64,000 nt of DNA from Myxococcales bacterium (GCA_020633625.1 JACKDJ010000009.1:62001-126000), one strand, 5' to 3'; numbered from the stretch's first letter, positions 7,920-17,618 are shown. Notes: generated by a model not told the origin, from the letters alone. Translations and numbers: made by a program.

Positions 7920-8434
7920 CGGCCGCAGCCGCCCAGCGCGAGGACCCTCGCCGCGTCTGGTGTTTGTGGGTCTTGGTCTCGGCAGACATGACCGGCGCCG
8001 CCGACGCGACAAACGCCTTGCATACGTTCGAGCGCGCCTTCGTCGCCCCGCCCATTCCGCCTTCCGCGAGCGAGGCGACCCCCTACTTCCGAGTCGAGCG
8101 GCTCGAAGACTACCTGCCCAATCCCGACGCCTGGGCCGAGCTGCGCCCGCGTGTCGCGGAGACGATCGCCGCGTACGGCAGGAACCGTGACGCGATCGAC
8201 GCCGCGATCGCGAAGGCGTCGCCGCGGTGGAGGATCGAGCGCATGCCGCCGATTGACCGCAACCTGCTCCGCCTCGGAGTCACTGAGCTCGTTTGGCTGG
8301 GACCGCCGCAAGCCCGGGCGACGATCAATGGGCTGATCGAGCTCGCGAAGCGCCTCGGCTCCGAGACGACCGCCGCGTTCGTGAACGGGATCCTCGACCA
8401 GATCCGTCGGGATCTGGAGATCCCATTCGAGTGA
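7916..8434 (+). CDS. nusB: transcription antitermination factor NusB
   Basis: NusB binds boxA RNA with S10 and supports rRNA transcription antitermination. The C-terminal half is unmistakable (RMPPIDRNLLRLGVTEL, then INGLIELAKRLGSETTAAFVNGILD). The N-terminal part aligns more loosely: DPRRVWCLWVLVSADMTGA stands where most NusB proteins have RRxARExALQxLY. The family arginines are therefore diverged there, and the protein is somewhat longer than usual at 172 residues. The start is GTG 7916, overlapping the ribH stop as GTGA. Coupling to ribH is conserved in many bacteria. Confidence 0.9.
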   Translation: MTAAAAQREDPRRVWCLWVLVSADMTGAADATNALHTFERAFVAPPIPPSASEATPYFRVERLEDYLPNPDAWAELRPRVAETIAAYGRNRDAIDAAIAKASPRWRIERMPPIDRNLLRLGVTELVWLGPPQARATINGLIELAKRLGSETTAAFVNGILDQIRRDLEIPFE

Positions 8435-9093
8435 GGCTGCGCAGGCTCGGAGCGCGCGCTGCGCTCGCGACGTTGCTGCTCGGCGGATGCGCCGCCGACG
8501 ACACTCCCCCGTTTCGGATCCGCGAGTACGGCGCTGGTCTCGACGTCAGCACCGCCGGACGTCGCGTCGAGCTGGTAGACAGCGGCGGGCACCTCTGGGG
8601 GAAGCTGCGGGTCTCGCGCGGCGCCGTGCGCGTCTACGATGGCGACGCTAGGCGGCTCGGCACGGGGATGCTGCGGAGCGGAGCTGCGTCGGTGACGCGC
8701 GTCGACGGCTCCGTTCTCTGCGAGGGCGCCTACGCCGACGATCGGATCGAGCTCCGCTGTGACGGCCAACCACTCGCCGCCGCCGCCGTCCCGAGCGGCG
8801 GACTGGAGCTGCGCGACGCCTCGGCCGTGATCGGACGCGTCGAGCCGCGCGGCGGGCGCGCGGTCGCATTGGCCGGTGCGACCGGCGCGGAGGTGGCCGT
8901 GGCCGAAGGGGCACAGCTCGAGCTTCGGACGCACCCCGACGCCATTCTGCGACTGACGGAGCGTCCAGGTCGGGGGCTCGGCGACGCCGCGGCGCTGGCG
9001 ATCTTGGCGCTCCCGGTCCGAGGTGCCTCCGAGGCGGATGCGCGTCTCGTCACCGCGACGATCGCCGTGTGGTGGGCGTCGCGTTCGCGCTGA
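8431..9093 (+). CDS. putative lipoprotein, function unknown
   Basis: Last gene of the rpmF-rib-nusB operon, starting with GTG that overlaps the nusB stop (GTGA). The 220-residue product has a short basic start, a hydrophobic stretch and a lipobox LLGGC, so it is probably exported and lipid-anchored. The mature part alternates short beta-like segments rich in Gly, Arg and Asp (for example VRVYDGDARRLGTG and VLCEGAYADDRIELRCDG), compatible with a beta-sandwich or repeat fold. I do not recognise a family. The tail is hydrophobic (DAAALAILALPV). The convergent hairpin at 9139-9175 ends the operon. Confidence 0.7.
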   Translation: MRLRRLGARAALATLLLGGCAADDTPPFRIREYGAGLDVSTAGRRVELVDSGGHLWGKLRVSRGAVRVYDGDARRLGTGMLRSGAASVTRVDGSVLCEGAYADDRIELRCDGQPLAAAAVPSGGLELRDASAVIGRVEPRGGRAVALAGATGAEVAVAEGAQLELRTHPDAILRLTERPGRGLGDAAALAILALPVRGASEADARLVTATIAVWWASRSR

Positions 9094-9138
9094 GGCTGGC
9101 GGCCGCTCGCTGCGCCCAAGACATGGACCCACGAAAGC

Positions 9139-9175
9139 GGCAGAGGCCGACGCGAGTCTCGCGTCGGCCTCTGCC
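9139..9175. terminator. convergent hairpin terminator
   Basis: A perfect 16-bp inverted repeat (ggcagaggccgacgcg and its complement) with a 5-base loop lies between the converging lipoprotein genes ending at 9093 and 9241. No clear T-run follows on either strand, but the stem is very stable. Confidence 0.7.
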
Positions 9176-9207
9176 GTGTCGTGGGCTCCGAGAGGAGTCC
9201 CGAGGGG

Positions 9208-9234
9208 CGCGCCGCCCTGTGACGGGGCGGCGCG
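9208..9234. terminator. second GC hairpin before the thrombospondin-type gene end
   Basis: A 10-bp perfect stem (cgcgccgccc) with a 7-base loop sits directly beyond the stop codon of the minus-strand gene ending at 9241. It could act with the preceding hairpin as a tandem terminator. Confidence 0.5.
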
Positions 9235-9240
9235 GGTGCG

Positions 9241-11630
9241 TCAGGACTCGTGGGGCGGGATGAGGTTCACGACCGTGCAGCCGCAGGAGAGCGGACCGTC
9301 GGCCGAGAACGGGCCGCCGAACGGCCCGATGCAGGCGATCAGCCGCGCGCAGTCGAACTCAGTGCTGCCGCCGCTGATGCACGCATCCAGCAGGTCGCCG
9401 AACAGGAAGTCGTCGCAGTGCGGCGGGTCGTCCTGGGCCGGGCACAGGTCGAAGCAGTCGAGGTAGCCGTCGCTGTCGGAGTCCGTGTCGGCCGCGCCGC
9501 AGCCGCACGCGCCGGGGTCGGTCTTGAACTCGTCGTCGGGGCAGCCGTCGTTGCAGTCGGGGGTACCGTCGGAGTCGGAGTCGGTGTCAGCGATACCGCA
9601 GCCGCACACGCCCGCGTCCGTCTTGAACTCGTCGTCGGGGCAGCCGTCGTTGCAGTCGGGGGTGCCGTCGGAGTCGGTGTCGGAGTCGGCGTGGCCGCAG
9701 CCGCACACGCCCGCGTCCGTCTTGAACTCGTCGTCGGGGCAGCCGTCGTTGCAGTCGGGGGTGCCGTCGGAGTCGGAGTCGGTGTCGGCCGTGCCGCAGC
9801 CGCAGATGCCGGGGTCGGTCTTGAACTCGTCGTTGGGGCAGGAGTCGACGCAGTCGGGGGTGCCGTCGAGGTCAGCGTCCGGCTGTGGTCCACAGACGCC
9901 GCAGATGCCCGGGAAGTCGTCGTTGCAGCCGCAGGGGCCGGGGAACCAGCCACCCGGCCAGGACGGGCAGAAGTCGACGCAGTCGGGGGCAGAGTCAAAG
10001 TCCGAGTCCGTGTCCGGGGTGCCACAGCCGCAGATGCCCTCGTCCGTCTTGAACTCGTCGGTCGGGCAGCCGTCGATGCAGTCTGGGGAGCCGTCGAGGT
10101 CGGCGTCGGGCTGCTCACCGCAGACACCGCAGACGCCGGGGGTCTCCTCGCTGCAGCCGCAGGGGCCGGGCGAGGTGCCGCCGTCCCAGTCCGGGCAGTC
10201 GTCGTTGCAGTCCGCCGTGCCGTCGAAGTCGGAGTCGATGTCGGGGGCGCCGCAGCCGCACTGACCGGACTCGGTCTTGAACTCGTCGTAGGGGCACTCG
10301 TCGACGCAGTCGGGGGTGCCGTCGTGGTCGGCGTCGGGCTGCTCACCGCAGACACCGCAGACGCCGGGGGTCTCGAAGGTGCAGCCGCAGGGGCCGGGCG
10401 ACGTTCCGCCGTCCCAGTCGGGGCAGCTGTCGTTGCAGTCGGCGGTTCCGTCGAGGTCGGTGTCGGTATCGGCGATGCCGCAGCCGCACTGGCCCGGGTC
10501 CGTCTTGAGCGGGTCCTCCGGACAGAGGTCGGGCGGGCCTTCACACGAGTCGACGATGCCGTTCGAGTTCAGGTCGGTGAAGCCGGCGTCGCCGGGGCAG
10601 GGAAGCGTCCCCGTTCCGGTGGCCGAGTTTCCGGCCGTCACGTCTGCGTACAGCGCGTACGAGCCGCACACGTCGTGGCTCGGCGTGTCGCAGGTGGTGA
10701 CCGGCACCGTCGCCAGCCACGTGGCGTTGGTCTGCGGGAGGCCATTGGCGGGGAACACCGGCCGGACCTCGCTGGCGCACGCGGACGACGCGCCGATGAA
10801 GTAGCGGACGGTCACCGACGAGGGCACGAGGATCGAGATCGAGCGCGACCACTTTCCGCCCGTGCGGGGCAGCTCGACGGTCGTCGCGCCGCCACCGTTC
10901 ACGCTGTAGGTGGCGCACACGGCCTCGGCACCGGCCGGAGGAGCGGCGAGCTGCTGAACGCGGAACTGGACGGACGTCGGGGTCCCGATCGCCTTGTCGT
11001 CGCTGTCGTCGCCGGCGGCGGCGATCAGAAGGTCGGTCAGCGTCGCCTCGGTCCACGCTTCGCTCGTCACCGCCGTGTCGAGCTGCGCGGCGTCGCCGAG
11101 CTCGACGAGGGCCCACGTCGTCAATGTCCCGACTTCGGCGATGATCTCGCCGTCAGCGCGCGACGCGAGCGGAGCGGCCTCCCAGCGACCTGTCGCAGCG
11201 TTCAGCCCCACGACCGCGAGGCGATCGAGCGCGCCGGGCGCGCGGTACCCGCCCAGGCGAGGCGAATGTACAGGGGGCCGTCGAGAACCGCGTCGTCGGC
11301 GTTGACACCGAACGTGCGCACGGTGCGCGTGTCGCGGACGAAGACGGCGTCGCGGGCCTCGACCTGGAGGCCGGCCAGCGCCGAGTCGGCGTTGAGCACC
11401 GGCAGGGGGGCCATGAGTCCGACGCGGATGCCGTTCAGGTTCGCCTCGGAGAAGAGCTCGTTTTCGACGAGCGCCGCTCGATCGGCTGCCGTGATGCTGA
11501 TGCCGGCGCTCGGCGTGGAGGCTGTCTCAGCCGCCGGCGCCGAGGCCTGCTCGTACTGACCGCAGGCCGTGAGGCTCGCTGCCAGCACACCGATGGATCC
11601 GACGCTCGCGCGCCACGTTCGCGTTCCCAT
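9241..11630 (-). pseudogene. thrombospondin type 3 repeat lipoprotein, split by an apparent frameshift
   Basis: A large exported lipoprotein read from two frames. The upstream part starts at ATG 11630 with GGAG before it, has a signal peptide and lipobox (LTACG), and ends early at about 11202. The downstream part is open from before 11211 to 9241. One missing base near 11240-11255 would join ...LYIRLAWAG to YRAPGALDRLAVVGLN and give one protein of about 796 residues. The middle is a beta-rich domain, and the C-terminal half holds about a dozen calcium-binding thrombospondin type 3 units (DxDxDGxxDCxDxCP) alternating with GxCGCG and CGVCGxxPDAD modules. The protein is probably at the cell surface. 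The break could be a sequencing error or a real, perhaps phase-variable, mutation. Confidence 0.75.
9460..10530. repeat. degenerate repeats coding thrombospondin type 3 units
   Basis: The DNA repeats cgtccgtcttgaactcgtcg and gcagccgtcgttgcagtcgg many times at spacings of about 60 to 110 bases. The copies at 9500-9830 are almost identical over more than 90 bases. The pattern follows the protein repeats and makes this stretch prone to recombination and assembly error. Confidence 0.75.
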
Positions 11631-11878
11631 TGGAGTCTCCCGCAACCAGGAATGATCAGGCCGAAGCCCAGCGATACATTGACGACGGGGCCGAGAGTTG
11701 TCCAATGATTTTGCACTACGTGCGAGGCGTGCCGGAGCCTACATTTCCACCGCTGTCGGGTGAAGTGTGCCCCGCGCATTCTGGCGGAGCGAGGGCGGAT
11801 CCCGGCTGTGTACGCAGACGCACATTTCCGCTGCCGTGGGGCAAGCGTGGCGTCGGGGCAGGGCGAGGCGACCGAACG

Positions 11879-13852
11879 CTACCGCGCGACTGCCTGCTCC
11901 CGCGCGTCGACCAGCGGACGATCGAGCCGATATGGATCGGCGAGGAAGTTCATCCGCCCCTCGTCGTCGCCGCGGACAGTGTAGTACTCGATGTGAATCG
12001 GGATGGGGTGCTCGAGCCCGACCCACTGCTCGCCCTCGAGATCGAGCTGCCGGCGGATGTAGGACTGCGCCGCCGACTGGCTCCAGCCCCGGTCGGTCAT
12101 CAGCAGCACCTCCGCGAGGCGAAGCGGCTCGTGCACGCGCATGCAGCCGTGGGAGTAGGCGCGCGTCGGCCGGTCGAAGAGGTGCTTCGTCGGCGTGTCG
12201 TGCATGTAGACGTCGTGCTCGTTGGGGAAGAGGAACTTCACCACGCCGAGGGCGTTGCCGGGACCGGGAAGCTGGCGCAGCCACTCGCGCCCGTTCTCGT
12301 TCGCGATTTCGAACCCGTTCTCGGCGAGCCAGTTCGGGTTCGCCTCGATCTCTGGGTCGTACTCCTCCTCGCGGATCGTGTCGGGGACGTTCCAATAGGG
12401 GTTGAAGACGAGGAACTCCATCTGGTCGCTGAACAGTGGCGTCTGGCCGCGCGCGTTGCCGTCGGCGTCGCGCCGCCCCTGGTCGCGGCCCACGATCACA
12501 CGCCAGCGATACGTGCGAGTGTCGCCCTCCCAGAGCTCCGCATAGAAGTCCGCGACGTTCACGAAGATGTGACGCTGCCCGACGCTCTGCGCCCGGCGAG
12601 TCTCGCGCCAGCGATCCATCGTCACCAGGATCTGGGCAATCCGACGCTCGACCGGGATGTTCAGCGACGCGACCATCTCCGCGCCAACCTCACCGTTCGT
12701 GATCATCTGGTGGGTCGCCTGGTATGCCTCGACCGCGGCCTCGAGCCCCTCGTCGAACGTCGTCTCGTCGAGCGGCTCGACAGCGTACCCCTCCGCCGCC
12801 AGTCGGCGACGAAGCGCCGCGACGGAGTTTCCTCGATCGCCGTGCTCGAGCGTGCCGCTGATCGACACCGGCTCCCAGCCCCCCGCCGCTCGGAAGCCCT
12901 CGTATCGCGCGAGCCCTTCAACGAGGCGGGGATACTGCTCGAATCCCGGTCGAAGCGCGGCCAACTCGGCTGCGAAGCCATCCGCCTCGCCGCGCCGAAA
13001 CGCCGCGCCGGCGAGCGACCGCTCGATCTCGTCGCGCTGTCGCGCGTCTGACGGGCGCCACCCCGCCGCTGCCGCCTCGTCGGGAGTGATGTAGTTGAAG
13101 TTGGCCAGCCGATTCGTGACGGCATACCGAACGAAACCTGCCGCCAGGATCAGCTCCAGCTCCGGTCCCATCTCCGCGACGCGGGAGAGCTGCTCCGTCA
13201 GACCGCTGATGGCCTCTGCGAAACCGGGCACCGGGTTGGTCGCGCCGGCCGTCGCGATCACGTCGAACACGGCGTCGACGGCCGGGAGGGTCCCGTCCAG
13301 CGCGGCGTTGTTCATCATGAAGGCCAAGAGCGCCTGTTCGTCGTCACGGGTGAGCTGCAGATGTCCCAGCAGCGCGGTCGTGTCGCCGGACGCTTCGAAC
13401 GCGGCCAGCTTCTCTGCGAGGAGGTCCGAGTGCATCGGCGCCGGGTCCAGTCCCTCTCGCGCCGCACCGAGGATTGCGTCGGCGACCGCGCGCCCGTCCG
13501 GCGACAGACGCCCGCCCATGACGAACAGGTGGCCGTAGTCGCGCTCCGCGAACAACAGCGTCACCAGCTCGCGGACCTTGGGATCCGGCTCGAACGAAAG
13601 GCGGCCTTGTTCGACGAGCGCGCGGACGCTCGGCGCGTGAGCGAGCGTCTCCGCGCGCTCCACCGCCATCGAAGGCGCCGCGACCGAGAACGTCCGAACG
13701 AAGTGTTCGGCTTGCTGAGACTGGATCGATGCCGCCAACGCGGCCGCACGCGACGGCAGCTCCGGTGGCGCGCACTGCGCGCCGGCGAGCGCGAGCGCCC
13801 CCGCCGCGAACAGCGCTGTGACCCCGAGGTTGGCTCGCTTTGATGTGCTCAT
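11879..13852 (-). CDS. YcbB-type L,D-transpeptidase lipoprotein
   Basis: A periplasmic peptidoglycan enzyme of 657 residues that makes 3-3 crosslinks or attaches proteins to the wall. The signal peptide ends in AGAQC, a possible lipobox. A scaffold region of roughly 280 residues is followed by a peptidoglycan-binding domain (about residues 338-400, LEHGDRGNSVAALRRRL). The L,D-transpeptidase domain (about residues 420-610) carries the catalytic signature YSHGCMRVHEPLRLAE. The order matches E. coli YcbB/LdtD, which is about 615 residues long. The flanking phrase FNPYWNVPDTI is also typical. The gene follows the Ser/Thr kinase gene on the same strand with an 84-base gap, so the two may be cotranscribed. 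Confidence 0.92.
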   Translation of the reverse strand: MSTSKRANLGVTALFAAGALALAGAQCAPPELPSRAAALAASIQSQQAEHFVRTFSVAAPSMAVERAETLAHAPSVRALVEQGRLSFEPDPKVRELVTLLFAERDYGHLFVMGGRLSPDGRAVADAILGAAREGLDPAPMHSDLLAEKLAAFEASGDTTALLGHLQLTRDDEQALLAFMMNNAALDGTLPAVDAVFDVIATAGATNPVPGFAEAISGLTEQLSRVAEMGPELELILAAGFVRYAVTNRLANFNYITPDEAAAAGWRPSDARQRDEIERSLAGAAFRRGEADGFAAELAALRPGFEQYPRLVEGLARYEGFRAAGGWEPVSISGTLEHGDRGNSVAALRRRLAAEGYAVEPLDETTFDEGLEAAVEAYQATHQMITNGEVGAEMVASLNIPVERRIAQILVTMDRWRETRRAQSVGQRHIFVNVADFYAELWEGDTRTYRWRVIVGRDQGRRDADGNARGQTPLFSDQMEFLVFNPYWNVPDTIREEEYDPEIEANPNWLAENGFEIANENGREWLRQLPGPGNALGVVKFLFPNEHDVYMHDTPTKHLFDRPTRAYSHGCMRVHEPLRLAEVLLMTDRGWSQSAAQSYIRRQLDLEGEQWVGLEHPIPIHIEYYTVRGDDEGRMNFLADPYRLDRPLVDAREQAVAR

Positions 13853-13936
13853 GACGCCTCCTGCTCCTTACACGCTAGTGGCGCAGGAAGCGCGACGCAA
13901 AGTTCGGCCCCTCATCGCGACCCGTGGGGGGCAGAG

Positions 13937-16309
13937 CTACTCGACGGCGACGAACGTCTCGCCCTCGCGTCGGTAGCGCAGCGTGTTCGGGCCGGGCGCC
14001 AGCTCGACCTCGAAACGACCGCGCGCGCGACCGGCCTCGTCTGTGTACTGGAACGCGACGCGCCACCGTCCAGCCTCGACCGGCACGTCCACGACGGGGG
14101 TCCGGAGCTGACGGGCCCCCGGAGAACCATGGCGGATCCGCTCGACCAGGACCATCGCGTCGGCCGGCTCCACCTCGATCGTCAGCGTCGCCGGCGCCGC
14201 GGTAAGCGGGACCAGGATCGCGTTGACGCCCAGCTGCCCCAGCCGCCAGTCCACGGCGCGGTCGGCGGCGACGTAGTCCGGCGCGACGACGTGGACGAGA
14301 GTGGGCCCGAAGCCCCGCGCGGTATACAGCCCGCCGCCCACGCCGGATTCGCCACCGACGTCGACGCCCGCGTCGACCGGAGACGCCGTTACGCGGAGAA
14401 GGCTCGAGGGGGCCGCTCCGACGTCGGGGGACAGCTCGAGCGTCACTTCGCCAGACGACGCCGGCCCCCGCCACAGCGGTGCGCGTACGTACGCGGCCGA
14501 ATCCCGGAAGCCGACGTACCGCGCAGTGATCAGCTGGTCCTGCAGCGCTGGGACGTCGACCGTCAGCGGTGCGGTGCCAACCGCCGTCCCGTTGACCAAC
14601 ACTTCGGCGGCGACGCGGTCTCCGGCAGCGCTTCGCACACGCACCTCGACGCGACCTCGTCCCGGGCCCGGCCCGGTGTCGGTCGCGGCACCCGAACCGT
14701 CCGATGCGCTGCCCGTCCCCTCCGGTGCGTCGGATGCGGGGTCGACGTTCGGCGAGAACGGCTGCAGGCTGGCAGCCACCGCCTCGCCGGGGTTCGCGCT
14801 GACGTACTCGGTCCTGAAGCCCTCGAGGTGGAGGGAGACAACGCTGGTGCCGCCCGCTGGCACGGGAACATCGGCCGGGGTTACAGCGCGGGCCGCGACG
14901 CCGTTGACCGCGATCGCCGCGCCAGGCGGCTCCGACGTCACCGTTGTCGCCACGAGCTCGGGCGTCGCTCGTGGCGGCGGGGGGGCAACGGTGTCAGCGA
15001 CGGGGACCGGCGGCGCGTCGACGGTCGCCGGCGGTGCGGCGGGGGTGCCTGCTCCGCCACGCAGCACGGCCATGGCGCCGAGCACGACGACGAGCGCAGC
15101 GACGAGGGCGAGAACAGCCCGCGCTGTGCCACCGCGCGACGTGGCGCCGAAGCCGTCGGCCAGGTCCGGCAGCTCGACGACCGCGGAGGCGCCGGGGTCG
15201 TCCGGGCTCGGGACCGCTGCCGACTTCAACGCAGCAGACGCCTCGCTCGGCGGCGCCGCAGAGGTGGGCTCGGAGCCGGGCGCGTTCGGGTCGGTCATCG
15301 TGGACACCGTGGCGGGGGGGCGCGGGGCGAGGGAGGAGGGGGTCTCGGGCCCGCCATGCGGGACGCCGAGGGCATCGAGCGCGGCGATGCGGTCTGCGAA
15401 CACTCGAGAGGCGAGGGCGCCGACCGCGGCGGTCGTGCCGCCTTCCAGCGAAGCGAGCACGCCTTCGAGGTCGTCTGCGAGCTCGCCCGCAGAGGCGTGG
15501 CGTGCCCGCGGGTCCGCGCTGAGCGCTCGCATGACGGCCGCCTCGAGCGCAGGCGGGTAGTCGGCGACGAGCGTCGACGGGGGCGGCACGTCCGCGCTCG
15601 CGATGGCGGCGATCGTCGCGATATCGCTGTCCTCGCGAAAGAGGCGCTGCCCGACGGTGAACTCGTGGAGCACAACGCCGAGCGAGAACAGGTCGGAGCG
15701 GGCGTCGACGGGGAGGCCCTGCACCTGCTCGGGGCTCATGTAGGCGAACTTGCCCTTGAGCTGGCCGGCGCGCGCCCGCTGGAACTGTCTGCCGAGCTTC
15801 GCGATGCCGAAGTCGACGACGGTCACGCCGCCGTCGAAGCGCACCATGATGTTGGGTGGAGACACGTCGCGGTGGACGAGGCCGAGCGGCTGCTGGCCAA
15901 CGGGGTCGCGGGCGGTGTGTGCGTAGTGGAGCCCGCGGGCGGCGTCGGCGACGACTCGTGTGACCGCTGCGATCGGGAGCGCGACGTGGTGCTTCGCGGC
16001 CGCCTGCGCGAGTCGTCGCAGGTCCTCGCCCCACACGTAGCTCATCGCCAGATACAGCTCCCCGTCGATCTCGCCATGCCCGAGAGTCTGTACGACGTTG
16101 GGGTGCACGAGGTGTTCGGCGACCGCGGCTTCGGCCAGAAACAGCTCTCGGAGCTCCGGGTCGGCCGCGAGCGCAGGGAGGATGCGCTTTACGACGAGCT
16201 CTCGCCCGGGGGGGTCGCCGTGGAGTCGAGCGAGCCACGTGACGGCCATGCCACCAACAGCGAGGCGCTCGAGCAGCTCGAAGGGGCCGAATCGTTCGGG
16301 AGGTTGCAT
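13937..16309 (-). CDS. transmembrane serine/threonine protein kinase with PEGA-like repeats
   Basis: The cytoplasmic N-terminal kinase domain (about residues 7-280) has the glycine loop, Lys41 (VVKRI), HRDVSPPNI at 146-154, DFG at 166-168 and APE-region MSPEQ, so it looks active. A Pro/Ala/Ser-rich linker leads to one membrane helix at about 393-415. The outer 370 residues contain at least two PEGA-like units (AIAVNGVAARAVTPADVPV and VLVNGTAVGTAPLTVDV) plus further beta-rich segments. The layout is typical of myxobacterial Hanks-type kinases that sense the envelope. It starts at ATG 16309 and precedes the L,D-transpeptidase gene, so a cell-wall signal is a reasonable but unproven guess. Confidence 0.93.
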   Translation of the reverse strand: MQPPERFGPFELLERLAVGGMAVTWLARLHGDPPGRELVVKRILPALAADPELRELFLAEAAVAEHLVHPNVVQTLGHGEIDGELYLAMSYVWGEDLRRLAQAAAKHHVALPIAAVTRVVADAARGLHYAHTARDPVGQQPLGLVHRDVSPPNIMVRFDGGVTVVDFGIAKLGRQFQRARAGQLKGKFAYMSPEQVQGLPVDARSDLFSLGVVLHEFTVGQRLFREDSDIATIAAIASADVPPPSTLVADYPPALEAAVMRALSADPRARHASAGELADDLEGVLASLEGGTTAAVGALASRVFADRIAALDALGVPHGGPETPSSLAPRPPATVSTMTDPNAPGSEPTSAAPPSEASAALKSAAVPSPDDPGASAVVELPDLADGFGATSRGGTARAVLALVAALVVVLGAMAVLRGGAGTPAAPPATVDAPPVPVADTVAPPPPRATPELVATTVTSEPPGAAIAVNGVAARAVTPADVPVPAGGTSVVSLHLEGFRTEYVSANPGEAVAASLQPFSPNVDPASDAPEGTGSASDGSGAATDTGPGPGRGRVEVRVRSAAGDRVAAEVLVNGTAVGTAPLTVDVPALQDQLITARYVGFRDSAAYVRAPLWRGPASSGEVTLELSPDVGAAPSSLLRVTASPVDAGVDVGGESGVGGGLYTARGFGPTLVHVVAPDYVAADRAVDWRLGQLGVNAILVPLTAAPATLTIEVEPADAMVLVERIRHGSPGARQLRTPVVDVPVEAGRWRVAFQYTDEAGRARGRFEVELAPGPNTLRYRREGETFVAVE

Positions 16310-16452
16310 GAGAATCCGGCGAGGGTGACGTCGGTCTAGTGCGGTCGAGCGCTTCGGCGCAACCGCGTCACGCCTTCGCGCTCGCGGGCACGCGGGCCGC
16401 GTGCTATTGGCGCCGCCACCAGCCTCATCCGCTCAGCCCAACGGAGCACCGA

Positions 16453-17451
16453 ATGGATCGGAACCTCGCCCTCGAGATGGTCCGCGTGACCGAAGCCGCC
16501 GCGATCGCCGCCGCCCGTACGATGGGGCGCGGCGACAGCCATCTGAGTGACGAGGCCGCAGTCAGCGCGATGCGGAGCGCGTTCTCGTCGCTCGACATCG
16601 ACGGCACGATCGTGATCGGCGAGGGGGAGCGCGACGAGGCCCCGATGCTCTTCATCGGTGAGCGAGTGGGCCGTCGCGCGCCCTCGTCTCCGAAGCTCGA
16701 CATCGCGCTCGACCCGCTCGAGGGGACCGGGCTGTGTGCGTACGGGCGCGCGGGCGCCCTCGCAGTCATTGCCGCGGCGCCCGAGGGGTGCCTGATGCAC
16801 GCCCCCGACACCTACATGGACAAGATCGCGGTCGGCCCCTCCGGTCGAGGCGTAATCGACATCCGGCGCACGCCCACGGAGAACCTGCGTGCGCTCGCCG
16901 ACGCGAAGGGCGTCGAGATCCCGGACCTCACCGTCATCGTGCTCGACCGCTCGCGGCACGAGGACCTGATCAAAGAGGTCCGCGAGGCGGGCGCGCGAAT
17001 CAAGCTGATCCAGGACGGAGACGTCCACGCCGCGATCGCGACGTGCAAGGACGAGACCGGCATCGACATGCTGCTCGGCATCGGTGGGGCCCCGGAGGGG
17101 GTTCTGGCGGCGGCGGCGCTCAAGTGCATCGGTGGCGACATGCAGGGGCAGCTCGTGTTCCGCAACGAGCGCGAGCGCGAGCGCGCCCGCGTGATGATGG
17201 GCGAGGGTGACATTCACCGTGTCCTCGACATCGACGATCTGGCCCACGGGGACATCGTCTTCGCTGCGACCGGTGTCACCACCGGCGACATGCTTCGCGG
17301 CGTGCGCTTTCACGGCGGCGGCTGCCATACGCACTCGATCGTCATGCGCGCGACGTCGGGCACCGTGCGGTTCATCGAGGCTCAGCACAACTTCCTCCGC
17401 AAGCCGAACTACAACGACGAGGGCTTGCTCGACGGCCCCGCGTCGGAGTGA
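16453..17451 (+). CDS. glpX: class II fructose-1,6-bisphosphatase GlpX
   Basis: Hydrolyses fructose 1,6-bisphosphate in gluconeogenesis. The start at ATG 16453 has GGAG upstream and matches the family N-terminus MDRNLALEMVRVTEAAA. Metal and substrate motifs are present: IGEGERDEAPML, DPLEGT and the IGGAPEGVLAAAALKC segment. Length (332 residues) is standard. It stands alone between the divergent kinase gene and the next promoter. In some bacteria this enzyme also removes phosphate from sedoheptulose 1,7-bisphosphate, and the sequence does not decide this. Confidence 0.96.
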   Translation: MDRNLALEMVRVTEAAAIAAARTMGRGDSHLSDEAAVSAMRSAFSSLDIDGTIVIGEGERDEAPMLFIGERVGRRAPSSPKLDIALDPLEGTGLCAYGRAGALAVIAAAPEGCLMHAPDTYMDKIAVGPSGRGVIDIRRTPTENLRALADAKGVEIPDLTVIVLDRSRHEDLIKEVREAGARIKLIQDGDVHAAIATCKDETGIDMLLGIGGAPEGVLAAAALKCIGGDMQGQLVFRNERERERARVMMGEGDIHRVLDIDDLAHGDIVFAATGVTTGDMLRGVRFHGGGCHTHSIVMRATSGTVRFIEAQHNFLRKPNYNDEGLLDGPASE

Positions 17452-17548
17452 GCCGCAGTCGGGCTTCGGCACGCAGATGCTGAACCTGGGTGCCCGAGCG
17501 CCAAGAAATCGGCGCGAGACACGGTGTCAAATCGCGCCTTGACCGCGC

Positions 17549-17579
17549 TTGACAACCGATCACGCGGCTAAGTAACTAT
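17549..17579 (+). promoter_or_regulatory. probable promoter of the sigma-region-4-like gene
   Basis: TTGACA at 17549-17554 is followed by an AT-richer stretch (taagtaactat, 17569-17579) with a weak -10 near 17573-17579. It lies 40 bases before the ATG, in the gap after glpX. Confidence 0.4.
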
Positions 17580-17618
17580 CCCACCCGACCCTGCAGCCAA
17601 CGCCCCCCGAGTAGTCGA

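Noticed and set aside
9250..11559. 769-codon plus-strand frame opposite the thrombospondin-type gene
   Set aside because: It is rich in Val, Gly and Ala repeats that mirror the opposite strand; the minus strand has the signal peptide and known repeats.
14129..16339. 736-codon plus-strand frame opposite the Ser/Thr kinase
   Set aside because: The kinase motifs on the minus strand are complete; the other frame is low complexity.
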